A stretch of 64,000 bases of DNA from Hebobacterum sp964559435 (GCA_964559435.1 CAZLHI010000012.1:1-64000), one strand, 5' to 3'; shown: positions 16,372 to 25,698, numbered from the stretch's first letter. The notes: generated by a model from the letters alone, not told the origin. Numbers and translations: made by a program.

Positions 16372-16383
16372 AACGAGCCGGCC

Positions 16384-17001
16384 TCAGCCAGCCAGGCGCG
16401 CCAATGCGGCGATGCCGAACCCCGCAATCACCGCGCCGGCGAGTCGGTTCACCCACAGCAGGGAATCGGGGTTGAAGCGCGAGCGGGTGGCGCCGACGCC
16501 CGCGCTCAATATCACCCACCACAGCGCCGATCCGAGGAACACCCCGCCCGTCAGCAGCGCGGCCGAGCCGATGCTCCGGGCCGAGGCCGCGATCCCCAGC
16601 CCCGCGAAGATGGCGGCGAACATCAGGATCGTCACCGGGTTGCACAGCGTCAGCAGGAAGGTCGATCCATACATCTCCAGCGGCGACTCTCGCTTCGCCT
16701 CGTTAATACGATCCGCCGGCCGGGAGAAAAACGTGCGGGCCCCGAGCGCCAACAGCAGGCCCCCGCCGAGCAGCGAGAACCACGTCTGGTGGGCCAGCAG
16801 GAAGGCCGAGATGGAGGTTAGCCCGAAGGCCGCGACCGCTCCGTAGACGCCGTCCGCCGTGGCCGCTCCCATCCCGCTCACTAATCCGGCCGCCCTTCCG
16901 CAGGCCAGCGACCGCCGAACGCAGAGCACGCCGATCGGCCCCACCGGAGCCGCGATGGAGAAGCCAACGACGAGGCCCTTTACCAGGAACGCGATGTCCA
17001 G
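16384..17001 (-). CDS. LysE/RhtB-family exporter, apparent CTG start
   Basis: 205 aa from CTG 17001. It is an inner-membrane amino-acid or small-solute exporter with six hydrophobic segments. The family N-terminus (DIAFLVKGLVVGFSIAAPVGPIGVLCVRR, in parts) is encoded in frame, but the only start-like codon at the right place is CTG 17001, preceded by GAGGTAGGG. The first standard start is GTG 16944, which would remove the first helix including the AAPVGP motif. Either CTG is used, or the start codon has mutated. The CNPVTILMFAA segment in the middle is typical of the family. It lies 5 bp after the pgeF stop. Confidence 0.82.
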   Translation of the reverse strand: MDIAFLVKGLVVGFSIAAPVGPIGVLCVRRSLACGRAAGLVSGMGAATADGVYGAVAAFGLTSISAFLLAHQTWFSLLGGGLLLALGARTFFSRPADRINEAKRESPLEMYGSTFLLTLCNPVTILMFAAIFAGLGIAASARSIGSAALLTGGVFLGSALWWVILSAGVGATRSRFNPDSLLWVNRLAGAVIAGFGIAALARLAG

Positions 17002-17006
17002 AGACC

Positions 17007-17786
17007 CTACCTCAGCGCCATGATGGCCGCGAATCGGCCGGTCGGCTTGCCGAGCTTCCGCTCGGAGAAAAAGTCGTCATGATTGCAGCTCGTGCAGATT
17101 CCCGATAGCTCGATTCGATTCGAAGACATTCCGGCCGCGAGGAGCTGCCGCCGGTTCGCCTCCGCCAGGTCCGCATACCAATGGTCGTCCCGCCGCGCGG
17201 CGACCGCCTCCGATCCGGCCGCCTCTCGGACCGCCTGCGCCACCCGCTCGCTCACCTGATAGCAGCAGGGGCCGACCGCGGGGCCCACGCCGACGACGAG
17301 ATCGCCGAGAGCCGTTCCGAACTGCTCGGCGAGAGAATGCACGGCCTTCGCGGCGATGCCGGCGGCGGTTCCCCGCCAGCCCGCGTGCACCGCGGCGGCG
17401 AGATGACGCTCCGGATCGTAGAGCAACAGCGGAGCGCAGTCCGCCACAAACACTCCGATGGCGACGCCGGGCTCGCGCACGATCATCCCATCCGTCTGCG
17501 GCAATCCATCTTCGAAGCTCGCCCGGCCGCGCCCGGCCTCTTCGGCTCCGAGGACCCGCACCCCATCGCCATGCACCTGCTGCCCGAAGGTCAGCCGCTC
17601 GAACTCCACTCCCAGGGCCTCACACACGCGCCGCCGGTTCTCCACGACGTGCTCAGGATTATCGCCGACATGTGACCCCACATTCAGCGCGGCGTACGGC
17701 CCCTCGCTCACCCCGCCGTGCCGCCCGGTGACGGCATGACACACCAAGTCGTGTGCCGAGAGCAGCTCGAACTGCCAGATCCGCAT
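17007..17786 (-). CDS. pgeF: Purine nucleoside phosphorylase PgeF (YfiH/laccase-domain family)
   Basis: 259 aa. Members phosphorolyse or deaminate purine nucleosides; older names are laccase domain or multicopper oxidase. Metal-site motifs are present: GQQVHGDGV (His, about 80), FVADCAPLLL (Cys, about 125) and VHAGWRG (about 144-150). GICTSCNHDDFFSERK near the C-terminus is typical. ATG 17786 (MRIWQFELL) is preferred to a longer N-terminal extension that is unlike the family. The next gene on the strand (LysE type) follows 5 bp after its stop. Confidence 0.9.
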   Translation of the reverse strand: MRIWQFELLSAHDLVCHAVTGRHGGVSEGPYAALNVGSHVGDNPEHVVENRRRVCEALGVEFERLTFGQQVHGDGVRVLGAEEAGRGRASFEDGLPQTDGMIVREPGVAIGVFVADCAPLLLYDPERHLAAAVHAGWRGTAAGIAAKAVHSLAEQFGTALGDLVVGVGPAVGPCCYQVSERVAQAVREAAGSEAVAARRDDHWYADLAEANRRQLLAAGMSSNRIELSGICTSCNHDDFFSERKLGKPTGRFAAIMALR

Positions 17787-17853
17787 TGGTGCGCAATCGC
17801 TCGGGATCACGGGCGGGGCGCCCCCGCTGATAGGCTCAAGCCGCCCGGTGTGA

Positions 17854-18789
17854 TCAACACCCTCCGCCCCAACTGGCGACTGCCTTGAATTCCCCGTCGG
17901 TCCGGTGATAGAGCGTGCCACCCCAGACATCGTAGCCGTAGTCAATCGTCGTCGCCTCGGCGGAGCCGTCGCCGTCGAGATCGCACAGCCCCGTTACCTT
18001 GTGCACGAGATTCGGGACATGACTGACGATGATTGTCCTCGGCTCCTTCGACCCCCGAGGTGGGTAGCGCATGAGCAGATAGGAGAAAGTGTCCTTCGTC
18101 GGCTGGGGGATCCATTCCGGAGCTGGCGTGTTGGGTGTCCGGAAGGAGACGAAGACCTCGTCCCGGCGATCGCCGTCGATATCCGCGCGGACGATCTGCT
18201 CTACGATGATGGAGCTAATAGTCTCGGGGGAGACGCCCTTCTGCTTCACCCAGTCGGCAATGAGCTCCCGATAGACCACATTGCCGGGGTCCAGCCTCTC
18301 ACCCTTGATCCACTTTGGCGCGGGGCGGTTGGTCGAATGCCAGAGGGCCATCAGAGCGGGAGGCTCGACCTGTTTCTCCCCGTCTTGCCACCTGTCGTGC
18401 TGCTTCCAGTACTCGGCGAGCCATTCGCCAGGCATGGACACCTGACACCGATACCACCTACCTTCCGTGAACACATTATCAAGGGGGTCCTCGGAGCCGA
18501 GTTTGCCATCACTCAGGAGCTTGGCAGTCCCAACGGCTCCCTCAGTTAACGAGCAGATTGTCAGTTCTGCACCTTTCCCCATGAGCCCGTCAACCTTGTC
18601 GCTGTCGAGCCAGCCACCACTCGAGACGGACCCGCCGATGACGTACAGATTGCCCCGCCCATTCTTCCTGAGGTCCAGGTTGCCAATGACAGCTCCACTC
18701 TTCGGCTGATGGTCCTCACTCGCATTGCCAGCCGGGGCGAATGCGACAGCGACCAGTGCCGCCGCTATAGCCAAGCAGGCACTCTTCAC
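17854..18789 (-). CDS. Secreted hypothetical protein with FG-GAP/VCBS-like repeats, 311 aa
   Basis: A signal peptide (residues 1-23, cleavage after GNA-S) is followed by a domain with two calcium-loop-like motifs, DIDGDRRDE (about 210) and DLDGDGSAE (about 272), each in the V-x-x-x-D-x-D-G-D context of FG-GAP/VCBS repeats. The rest has several Trp and beta-rich stretches with no family recognised. GTG 18789 follows AAGGGGG. A promoter-like pair TTACGA / TAAGAT with 17-bp spacing lies upstream on the same strand. Probably an exported binding or surface protein. Confidence 0.8.
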   Translation of the reverse strand: MKSACLAIAAALVAVAFAPAGNASEDHQPKSGAVIGNLDLRKNGRGNLYVIGGSVSSGGWLDSDKVDGLMGKGAELTICSLTEGAVGTAKLLSDGKLGSEDPLDNVFTEGRWYRCQVSMPGEWLAEYWKQHDRWQDGEKQVEPPALMALWHSTNRPAPKWIKGERLDPGNVVYRELIADWVKQKGVSPETISSIIVEQIVRADIDGDRRDEVFVSFRTPNTPAPEWIPQPTKDTFSYLLMRYPPRGSKEPRTIIVSHVPNLVHKVTGLCDLDGDGSAEATTIDYGYDVWGGTLYHRTDGEFKAVASWGGGC

Positions 18790-18844
18790 TTGCTGGTCCC
18801 CCTTCCGTCGCTTCCCTATCTTACTATCTTCCTCGCGCTGTCGT

Positions 18845-18869
18845 AACCAGCGATGGGAGTACGCTGGTT
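18845..18869. repeat. 8-bp inverted repeat upstream of the secreted-protein gene
   Basis: AACCAGCG (18845-18852) and CGCTGGTT (18862-18869) flank a 9-nt loop. It sits between the esterase stop and the -35-like box of the leftward secreted-protein gene. No T-run follows on the esterase strand, so an operator or weak transcript-end hairpin is possible. Confidence 0.35.
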
Positions 18870-18897
18870 TGCTCCTTCGGCCAGTGTCTACCTTGCG

Positions 18898-20751
18898 CTA
18901 CGTGTACCCCTCCCGCGGCTTCTCCGCGCCGGGCTCGAGCCACTTCCGCACCGTGGCCCGCCTGCCGAGCCCGCGGAGAAGCTGCGGTATGTCTGTCACC
19001 AGGGCCAGACCGGGCACCCAGGCGGTGTATCTGACCTGACCCATCAGTCCGGGCGCGTCTTTCAGGGAGCGCGGCAGGCCGTGCAGCTCCACGCTCGGGA
19101 AATCCGGTTCGACGGAGGCGGCGAGCAGCGCGATGAGGCTGGCCTCTCCGCCGAAGGCAAGCACCTTGTCCACTTCATAGCTCTTTCCCGCCAGCCAGCG
19201 GACGGCGCCGATCAGATCGGTGACGCGGCCGCCCGCCAGGGTCTGGCCGGAGTAGGAGAGGTAGTGCGCGGCCCGCTGCTGCCATTCGTGTGTCGGCGGG
19301 GCGGTCTCGCCCTGGCCGCGCCAGTCGAAGGCGGCGACCCGCCCGCGCCGAGACGCAAGGCGCTTGAGGGCCTCATGCTTGCCGCCGTCGGCGACGGCGA
19401 GCGTGAGCCGGCCGGGCCGGGCCGCCCTCGCGACCAAGGGCACCAGCCCGCCGTCGCCCATCCCCAGAAGCACGCGCAGGTACTGCTGCCCCGGCGATGC
19501 GACGAGCTCGCGGGGCTTCGAGTCCGCGCTCCGGCGCCCGAGCAGCCGGTTCAAGGCCTGCGCGCTCGGCCGCGAGCGGGGCCGCCTGCGGAGCGCGGTG
19601 CGATATAGGTCGGGCACGGTGAGGAAGCGAGAGGGCCGCTTCGGCAGGGCCTTCAGCCGCGGGTCGGACATGTCGATGTCCTCGCCCTCGCCGCCGGGGC
19701 CGCGGGCATCGCCCGGCCGCTTGAGAGCGCGCTCGAAGAAGCGGTAAGAGCCCTCCCGCATCGCGTCGGGGACCGCGTGCACGCAGTAGTGCTCTTCGAT
19801 GGAACACGCGCCGGCCGCCCCCACGGCCCGATAGGCCTGCGCGGCCTCGGCCACCGCCTTGCGCGCCCCGATGATGGGGAACAAGGGGTCTCGGATTCCG
19901 GCGAAGACGCGGACCGGCCGCGGCGCCATCGCCGCCAGCAGATCGTGATACTCCACCCCCGCCGCGACCAGGCCCGGGACGGCCTCGCAGTGGCAATAGG
20001 CTCCCGACCCGGAGGCGGCGTGCTCAGAGATGAGGCAGGGCGCATTGGTCGGGGCCGCCGCCGCCACGCGCTCATCGACCGCGGAGAAGAAGACAGTCTG
20101 GTTTCCGCCGCCGGAGCTTCCGGTGATGCCGATGCGCTGCGCATCGACGAAGGGCAGGCCGGCCAGATAGGTGAGCGCGGCGGAGTTGTCCTCCACCATG
20201 ATTCTCTGGAGCGGCAGGTTCGCCATGGTCGGGTACCAGAGCGCGTGGCCGGTGCCCTTGCGCTCGTCGGCCTCGGGGAAGTCGAGGAACAGCACCACGA
20301 AGCCCCGGCGCGTAAGGCCCCGGCAGCGGCGAGTGTAGAAGTCTGTTGACTTGCCCTGGTAGGAGTGCCCGTGCACGTGCATGACCGCCGGCGCCGGCCC
20401 CCGCAGGCCGTCGGGCACATACAGGTGGGCCGTGATGTGCCAGCCCCGGCCCCGCTCGATCGCAACGGGCCGTATCGAGAAGCCATCGAACTGGACGGGG
20501 CGGCGCTCGGTGACGCGTGACGGCTTGCCCGGAACAGAGCCCGCGGCCAGATGGAGGCAGCGCCGCACGATTTGCCTGACTTCCCGAAGCCGCGCCCGGA
20601 CCTGCCGCGCGGTCTTGCCCCGATAGTCGTAGAGGGGCCGGCGCTGGAGCGCCTCGACCGAGAGGTCCTTCAGCATGGTGGGGTAAGGCAGCTCGGCCTG
20701 CCGCTTGCCTGTATCGGGTGCTTCCAGCAGGGCCGCAATCTTCCTCGGCAT
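18898..20751 (-). CDS. Two-domain alpha/beta-hydrolase, acetyl-xylan-esterase-like
   Basis: 617 aa. The N-terminal half (about 90-340) is an alpha/beta-hydrolase of the AXE1/dienelactone-hydrolase type: HVHGHSYQGK (about 127), nucleophile Ser in GITGSSGGGNQ (about 212), acid region FAGIRDP (about 285) and His in EEHYCVHAVP (about 322). The C-terminal third repeats the fold (FDWRGQGE, a PP-TH-W segment, VLAFGGEAS) but has Gly-Glu-Ala in place of the nucleophile, so it is probably structural. ATG 20751 follows GGAGAGGAGCC. No signal peptide, so action on imported acetylated sugars is a reasonable guess. Confidence 0.82.
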   Translation of the reverse strand: MPRKIAALLEAPDTGKRQAELPYPTMLKDLSVEALQRRPLYDYRGKTARQVRARLREVRQIVRRCLHLAAGSVPGKPSRVTERRPVQFDGFSIRPVAIERGRGWHITAHLYVPDGLRGPAPAVMHVHGHSYQGKSTDFYTRRCRGLTRRGFVVLFLDFPEADERKGTGHALWYPTMANLPLQRIMVEDNSAALTYLAGLPFVDAQRIGITGSSGGGNQTVFFSAVDERVAAAAPTNAPCLISEHAASGSGAYCHCEAVPGLVAAGVEYHDLLAAMAPRPVRVFAGIRDPLFPIIGARKAVAEAAQAYRAVGAAGACSIEEHYCVHAVPDAMREGSYRFFERALKRPGDARGPGGEGEDIDMSDPRLKALPKRPSRFLTVPDLYRTALRRRPRSRPSAQALNRLLGRRSADSKPRELVASPGQQYLRVLLGMGDGGLVPLVARAARPGRLTLAVADGGKHEALKRLASRRGRVAAFDWRGQGETAPPTHEWQQRAAHYLSYSGQTLAGGRVTDLIGAVRWLAGKSYEVDKVLAFGGEASLIALLAASVEPDFPSVELHGLPRSLKDAPGLMGQVRYTAWVPGLALVTDIPQLLRGLGRRATVRKWLEPGAEKPREGYT

Positions 20752-20850
20752 AACCTGGCTCCTCTCCCGCGGCGCTCGTGGGGCGTGCCCGTCGGGCCGC
20801 AATCACCCCGCGCTACTTCTCTGCCGCGGGCCGCCAGCCCTGCGGCTTGC

Positions 20851-20879
20851 TTGACTCCGGCCCGTGGCGTCCGTACTAT
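20851..20879 (+). promoter_or_regulatory. Promoter almost abutting the 20892 start
   Basis: TTGACT (20851-20856), 17-bp spacer, TACTAT (20874-20879). Initiation 6-8 nt downstream would fall at about 20886, leaving only about 6 nt before ATG 20892, so a leaderless or near-leaderless message would result. GGAGAG just before the ATG would be only partly transcribed. Confidence 0.5.
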
Positions 20880-20891
20880 GTCGCGGAGAGC

Positions 20892-22304
20892 ATGCCCAAG
20901 ACAGCGAACGCACCAACACCGGGTCTCGAAGGCAGGCGCGCTCTTCTCCTCGGCCTCGCGCTGCTCGCGTGCTACTCGTACTTCTTCTATCTCGGCGGCA
21001 ACTGGAACGTCGAATCGCGGTACGCGCAGATCTACGCGCTGGCCGAGCACGGCACGCTCGTCATCGACAGCTATCCGTTCCTGCCTGAAGACGGCGGCGA
21101 TGCGGCGCGGTACGAGGGGCATTACTACAGCGATAAGCTCGTCGGCCCGAGTCTCGTCGCGGTTCCGGCCTACTGGCTGACGCGGCGAGTGTGCACGGCG
21201 GCCGGGATGAGCCTGCGCCGATCGGTGTACTTCTCTCTACGGATCACGAACGTCGTAACGAATGCTCTCCCGTCGGCCCTCCTGGGCGCGCTCCTCTATC
21301 TGTTCCTGGCACAACTCGGTCTATCGGCCGCCCTTCGCGTGTGGCTCGCGGTCGCCTACGGCCTCGGGACGCTGGCCTTCCCCTACTCGACCGTGCTCTT
21401 CGGGCACCAGCTCGCCGCGGTCGCGATCGGACTCGCCTTCCTCTTGCTGTGGCGCCAGCGCGGTGACTGGTCCCCGCGCCGCGCGCTCGGCGCGGGCGCG
21501 CTCCTCGGCTTCGCCGCCATCTCCGATGTGATGGGCCTCTTCATCGCGTTCATTGTCGGCCTCTACACGATCTTGCTCGCGGCACGGCAACGCGCACAGG
21601 CTGGCTCAGTGGTCGGCCGCATCGCCCCCCTCGCTCTCCTCGCGCTCGCGGTCTTCTCGACTCAGCTCGTCGCCAACTGGTCGAGCTTCGGCAGCCCGCT
21701 CACCTTCCCCCACATCTATCACGCGCAGGAGAGCTTCCGCGCCCGCCACACCGCCGGGCTGTTCGGCCTCCATCTGCCCCAGCTCTACCCACTCTATCAG
21801 CTCACCGTCGGCCCGTGGCGGGGTCTCTTCCATAGCAGCCCGGTGCTGCTGCTCGCGCTGCCCGGCGTTGTCCTCCTCGGCCGGAAGTGGCGGGCCGAGG
21901 CCGTCACCATCGCCGCCGCCTACCTCGCCGTTCTCCTGGTTCATTCCGGCTATGAGAACTGGACCACGGGGAGCGTGTTCGGCCCACGCTATCAGATCGC
22001 GGCCCTGCCGCTGCTGATCATCGCCGCGGCGCCGGCCGCTCAGCGCTGGCCGGTGGCGTTCAAGGCGCTCTCGGTGGTGTCGATAGCATTCATGGCCGCG
22101 GTGACGGCACGCAGCCCGTTCGTGCCCGAAGACCTGCGCAACCCGCTGGGGGTTATTCTGGGCGACTTCGCCTCCGGCAATCTCCTGCAGGGGAATCTCG
22201 GCCTGCTCCGGCCCTTTGGTCTGGACGGGCTCGCGAGTCTCGCGCCGTTGCTGATCGTCGTGGCCGCGCTGCTGCTCGTGCTTCGCAGGCAGCGCGGCTC
22301 CTAA
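20892..22304 (+). CDS. Polytopic membrane protein, GT-C glycosyltransferase-like
   Basis: 470 aa with about ten to eleven hydrophobic helices. The first extracytoplasmic loop contains VESRYAQIYALAEHGTLVID and GHYYSDKLVGPSLVAVP (in pieces), the acidic-then-GxYYSxK pattern of GT39/ArnT-like lipid-linked sugar transferases that act on the periplasmic side. A later loop has NWTTGSVFGPRY, also common in that group. No exact substrate can be named. ATG 20892 is preferred over upstream frame because the extension is not membrane-like. A strong hairpin terminator follows. Confidence 0.7.
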   Translation: MPKTANAPTPGLEGRRALLLGLALLACYSYFFYLGGNWNVESRYAQIYALAEHGTLVIDSYPFLPEDGGDAARYEGHYYSDKLVGPSLVAVPAYWLTRRVCTAAGMSLRRSVYFSLRITNVVTNALPSALLGALLYLFLAQLGLSAALRVWLAVAYGLGTLAFPYSTVLFGHQLAAVAIGLAFLLLWRQRGDWSPRRALGAGALLGFAAISDVMGLFIAFIVGLYTILLAARQRAQAGSVVGRIAPLALLALAVFSTQLVANWSSFGSPLTFPHIYHAQESFRARHTAGLFGLHLPQLYPLYQLTVGPWRGLFHSSPVLLLALPGVVLLGRKWRAEAVTIAAAYLAVLLVHSGYENWTTGSVFGPRYQIAALPLLIIAAAPAAQRWPVAFKALSVVSIAFMAAVTARSPFVPEDLRNPLGVILGDFASGNLLQGNLGLLRPFGLDGLASLAPLLIVVAALLLVLRRQRGS

Positions 22305-22318
22305 TATGAGATGCGGAG

Positions 22319-22345
22319 AAGGGGAGCCGCGGTGCGGCTCCCCTT
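22319..22345 (+). terminator. Rho-independent terminator
   Basis: A perfect 12-bp stem (22319-22330 with 22334-22345), loop GGT, followed by CGTTTCC. It lies between two genes ending towards each other and probably serves the rightward gene; it could also stop transcription arriving from the right. Confidence 0.85.
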
Positions 22346-22370
22346 CGTTTCCTCCAGTTATCCTGCCCGG

Positions 22371-23477
22371 CTAGGTGGGGACTTCGCGGGAGCCAAAGGC
22401 GGCGATCGCCTCCTTCATCCGTTCCGGTATGTCGATGCCGGCCGGGCAGCGGGTGACGCACTCGCCGCATCCCGCGCAGGCGTCTGCGGGCATTCCGAGA
22501 TCGTCATACATCTCCCGGCCCATGTGCCGCTGATCATCGGGGTACTGGTTGTGCATGTACAGCGCCCGGAAGACCTTCGGGATCTCGATCTCCTCCGTGC
22601 ACGGCAGGCAGTAGCCACAGCCGAGGCAGAGCTGGCCGTAGCGCATCTCCTTCTTCATGGCCGCGATGCGGTCGAACAGGTCCTTGCGAGCTTCGCTCCC
22701 CCACTGCGCCGCGGTCGTGACCGCCTTCCGGTTCTCGTCCACCTGCTCGACGCTGATCATGCCGGGGATCACCGTCGTGACGTTCGGGTTCGCGGCGATG
22801 GCCCGCAGCGTGCCGGCCACCACTGGGTCCATCCCGTCCACCTTCTCCGTCCCCGGCGGAGAGACGAGCACGCCGCCCGAGAGCGGCTTCATGATGATGA
22901 CGCCCATATCGTGCTCGGCCGCCAGAGGAATCAGCTCGGGGCCGGTGCCCTCCTCGTCGAGTGGATTCCAGGCGAGCATGAGCGTCTCCCAGAACTCGTC
23001 GCGGATGGCCCGGCGGATGGCCTTGTGGTCTCGGTGCATGGTGATGCCGTAGTGCCGGACCTTCCCCTGCTCCTTCGCCTGCTGGAGCGCCTCGAGCGCC
23101 CCGCCTTTCTTCACCACCTCGCCGTACACGCTCTCGTCGCACACCCAGTGCGCCTGCCAGAGGTCGAGGTAGTCTGTCTGCAAGTTCTTCAGGCTCGTCT
23201 CCAGATCGCGCATGGCGCCCTTCGCGTTGCGGGTGGGGGTCTTGGTGGCGATGTAGACCTCGTCCCGCCGGCGCTTGAGCACCGGCCCGATTTTGACTTC
23301 GCTGTCCCCGTAGCCGCGCGCCGTGTCGATGAAGTTCACCCCGAGGTCGATGGCATGATCCAGCGCGGCCGCCGCCTGCTCGGCGGAGATGTGGGGGAAC
23401 TTGATGCAGCCGAACCCGAAGACGGTGACCTCCAGCCCCGTCTTTCCGAGCCGGCGTTTCTCGATCTTCTGCGACAT
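22371..23477 (-). CDS. Aldo/keto reductase with C-terminal 4Fe-4S ferredoxin domain
   Basis: 368 aa. An AKR barrel (LGKTGLEVTVFGFGC, catalytic Asp/Tyr in DTARGYGDS, Lys in TKTP, His in WQAHW) is followed by two Cys clusters: CLGCGYCLPC (about 282-291) and CAGCGECVTRCP (about 336-347), enough for Fe-S clusters. Such proteins are predicted oxidoreductases passing electrons between NAD(P)H and Fe-S carriers; substrates are not established. ATG 23477 has AGAGGAGATATC before it. A second protein of the same architecture lies at 41031. Confidence 0.9.
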   Translation of the reverse strand: MSQKIEKRRLGKTGLEVTVFGFGCIKFPHISAEQAAAALDHAIDLGVNFIDTARGYGDSEVKIGPVLKRRRDEVYIATKTPTRNAKGAMRDLETSLKNLQTDYLDLWQAHWVCDESVYGEVVKKGGALEALQQAKEQGKVRHYGITMHRDHKAIRRAIRDEFWETLMLAWNPLDEEGTGPELIPLAAEHDMGVIIMKPLSGGVLVSPPGTEKVDGMDPVVAGTLRAIAANPNVTTVIPGMISVEQVDENRKAVTTAAQWGSEARKDLFDRIAAMKKEMRYGQLCLGCGYCLPCTEEIEIPKVFRALYMHNQYPDDQRHMGREMYDDLGMPADACAGCGECVTRCPAGIDIPERMKEAIAAFGSREVPT

Positions 23478-23583
23478 GATATCTCCTCTCAGGCCCATCG
23501 CCTGGTGTTATCGTAGAGCCACTTAGGCATGGGCAGACCGTTCCCCTGTGCGCGGGGTGGCGAGGAGGAGAACGCGGGCGCCT

Positions 23584-25569
23584 TCAGCCCGGCATCCCAA
23601 GGGCGCGAAAGACGAGGGACTGGACCAAGGCCATGGTCGCGCTGCCAACGATCAAACCGAGGAAGAAGGGCAGCGCGCGGCGGTGGGCTCGCAGGCCGCC
23701 GTAGCGCAGGAGCAGAGTCTTCGCGGCCCAGGCGATCACCATCGCCGGAAGCATCGCGTCGATGGGGTAGCAGAAGGCGAGTGGGAAGGCCACCGGATGG
23801 AGAGGCCAGGCGGGGAACTGCAGCTTGATGGCCATGAGGAGCACGGTCCCCCCGAAGCCGACGCCAACCGCCTGCACTCCGCCCCAGTTTGGGCCGCCGG
23901 GACTGCGCAGCCGGGCGTCGGCCTCGGAAGAGGCCTCCCTCGCGACGAAGACAAGGCCCCGGTCGATGCGGGCGGTGCCAAGGCCCAGGTCATAGCCGAA
24001 GTGCAAGCTCGCCCAGAAGTAGCACAGCATCGTCAGGGGCACGACAGCGACAAGGATCCAGGCGAGGCGCGTCGGGTTGATCGGAGCGCGCTCGGCCATT
24101 CGGAGCGCTTCGAGCTGAGCCGGCGCGGGGTTCGGCCGCTGCTCGCCGGTGTACGGTCGAAGTAAGGAGAGCATGGCTACGCCCCGCGACCCGATGGCGC
24201 GGGTGCCCGGGAACTCGGTCAGGGCGTAGGGCGGCATTGCGCCGTAGAGCTCGGTGTTGGGCGGTCCCAGGTGGGCGCGAATTCGGCTTATTGCCATGGC
24301 CATGAGGAAGTAGAGCAGCAGCCAGCCAGACGCCACGCCGCCCGTCATTCCGGCTCGCGCCAGGAAGTACCACAGAAAGGCCATGCCGACCACGGCGCCG
24401 AGCACGGCCGTCCGGTAGCTGAAGGCCTCTTCGCTGTCGTCGGCGACTGATCGCAGGCCGCAGGCCTTGCGCGCCACCTGGATCAGATAGCGCCGGTCGA
24501 GCCACAGGACCGAGACCATGAGGGCCGCGTAGGCCCCGATGGTCTGCTGGTCGCCGTAGGGGAACCCGGCCCAAGGGCCGGTTGTCCATCCCAGGGCGCG
24601 GCAGGCGACGTATTCGGCGCGCCAGAAGAGATTGAACGCGATCATCGAGAAGGCGAGATCCACGGGCATCAGGTAGGAGAGACCGATCTGCCAAGGGGCC
24701 CAGCTCAGGGAGGGAGTGCGGAGCGCGTCCCACGGCGGGTTGTTGGTTAGGTGCGCGCCGATGTCGGTGCCGGTGGGGATCCCGGGCAGGGCGGGAATGA
24801 GCCGAGACAGCATGCCCAGCAGGACGATGGCGGCCGACAGGGCGAGGCCGACCCACCAGAGGGAGCTTCGGAAGAGCGCGGCCGTCGGCTCGGTCATCTG
24901 GAGGGGGAGGATGGTCATCGGGAACGGGAGCTGCTCTTCCTGAGACCAGCGCCGGCGGATGATCACGTTGAGGCACATGGACACCCAGGCGAGCGCCGCC
25001 GTCCAGGCCGTCCACCAGAGGATCGGACGCGCCCAGGCGCGCAGGATGTCGGCGCGGTAAGGGGTGGCATCTCCCAGGAAGAACCCCTCCAGCACCTCCC
25101 GGTTGGCGACGATCAGCCACGTCGGAAGGTTGGGCCAAAGCAGGTGTTCCCATTGATTCTCCGGCCCTGCGTTCCAGATGGGCCAGGCGATGACGGTCGT
25201 CAGGGAGGCGCACCAGTCCCAGGGGCTGGAGGTGATGCCGATGGAGATGATGAGCACGGTGTAGGTCGCAATGATCTCGGCCCGGGAGAGAGCCCACGCC
25301 GGCCTCCACTTCCGCAGGGCCCCGTTGAGAGCTACCAGAATCGTCAGGCCCGCCACGGCCGGGCCGATGAGGGAGTCGAGTGCGCCGGCCCCTCCCGCCA
25401 CCCAGCAGTTCCAGACGCCGAAGAACACCGAGGCCGGCACTAGGACCAGGATCAGAACGATGGTGCGGAGTCTGATGGCCGGGGTGCGCGCGTGCCGTCG
25501 GCCGTCGCCCGAGACCGGAGTCTCTGGCACGGCTGAGGAACGCTCACTAGCGGGATCGCGGCCAGGCAT
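23584..25569 (-). CDS. Large integral membrane protein of the DUF6785/DUF6784 type
   Basis: 661 aa with about fourteen hydrophobic helices. Segments such as LSRAEIIATYTVLIISIGITSS (in pieces), SQEEQLPFPMTILP and AEYVACRALGW match a large uncharacterised membrane family (DUF6785 then DUF6784) from Planctomycetes, Armatimonadetes and relatives. The overall pattern, with QLPFP near a membrane edge, recalls oligopeptide-transporter-like permeases, but function is unknown. ATG 25569 follows AGAGG. Divergent from the methyltransferase pair. Confidence 0.8.
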   Translation of the reverse strand: MPGRDPASERSSAVPETPVSGDGRRHARTPAIRLRTIVLILVLVPASVFFGVWNCWVAGGAGALDSLIGPAVAGLTILVALNGALRKWRPAWALSRAEIIATYTVLIISIGITSSPWDWCASLTTVIAWPIWNAGPENQWEHLLWPNLPTWLIVANREVLEGFFLGDATPYRADILRAWARPILWWTAWTAALAWVSMCLNVIIRRRWSQEEQLPFPMTILPLQMTEPTAALFRSSLWWVGLALSAAIVLLGMLSRLIPALPGIPTGTDIGAHLTNNPPWDALRTPSLSWAPWQIGLSYLMPVDLAFSMIAFNLFWRAEYVACRALGWTTGPWAGFPYGDQQTIGAYAALMVSVLWLDRRYLIQVARKACGLRSVADDSEEAFSYRTAVLGAVVGMAFLWYFLARAGMTGGVASGWLLLYFLMAMAISRIRAHLGPPNTELYGAMPPYALTEFPGTRAIGSRGVAMLSLLRPYTGEQRPNPAPAQLEALRMAERAPINPTRLAWILVAVVPLTMLCYFWASLHFGYDLGLGTARIDRGLVFVAREASSEADARLRSPGGPNWGGVQAVGVGFGGTVLLMAIKLQFPAWPLHPVAFPLAFCYPIDAMLPAMVIAWAAKTLLLRYGGLRAHRRALPFFLGLIVGSATMALVQSLVFRALGMPG

Positions 25570-25698
25570 CCATACGCCTCTGTGAGTGCCCTGTCGGTTC
25601 GCCGGTGTGCAACACAACGCCTCCTGCGGGCCCCGCTTCGGCCTCTCACGCCAGCTCGGAGGCAGTCCGGCTGCGGCGCTCTATCAGCCGCGCCGAAG

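Noticed and set aside
23990..25309. 439-codon frame overlapping the DUF6785-like gene
   Set aside because: Same strand, different frame, Arg/Pro/His-rich, with no membrane pattern; the membrane protein in the other frame is clearly real.
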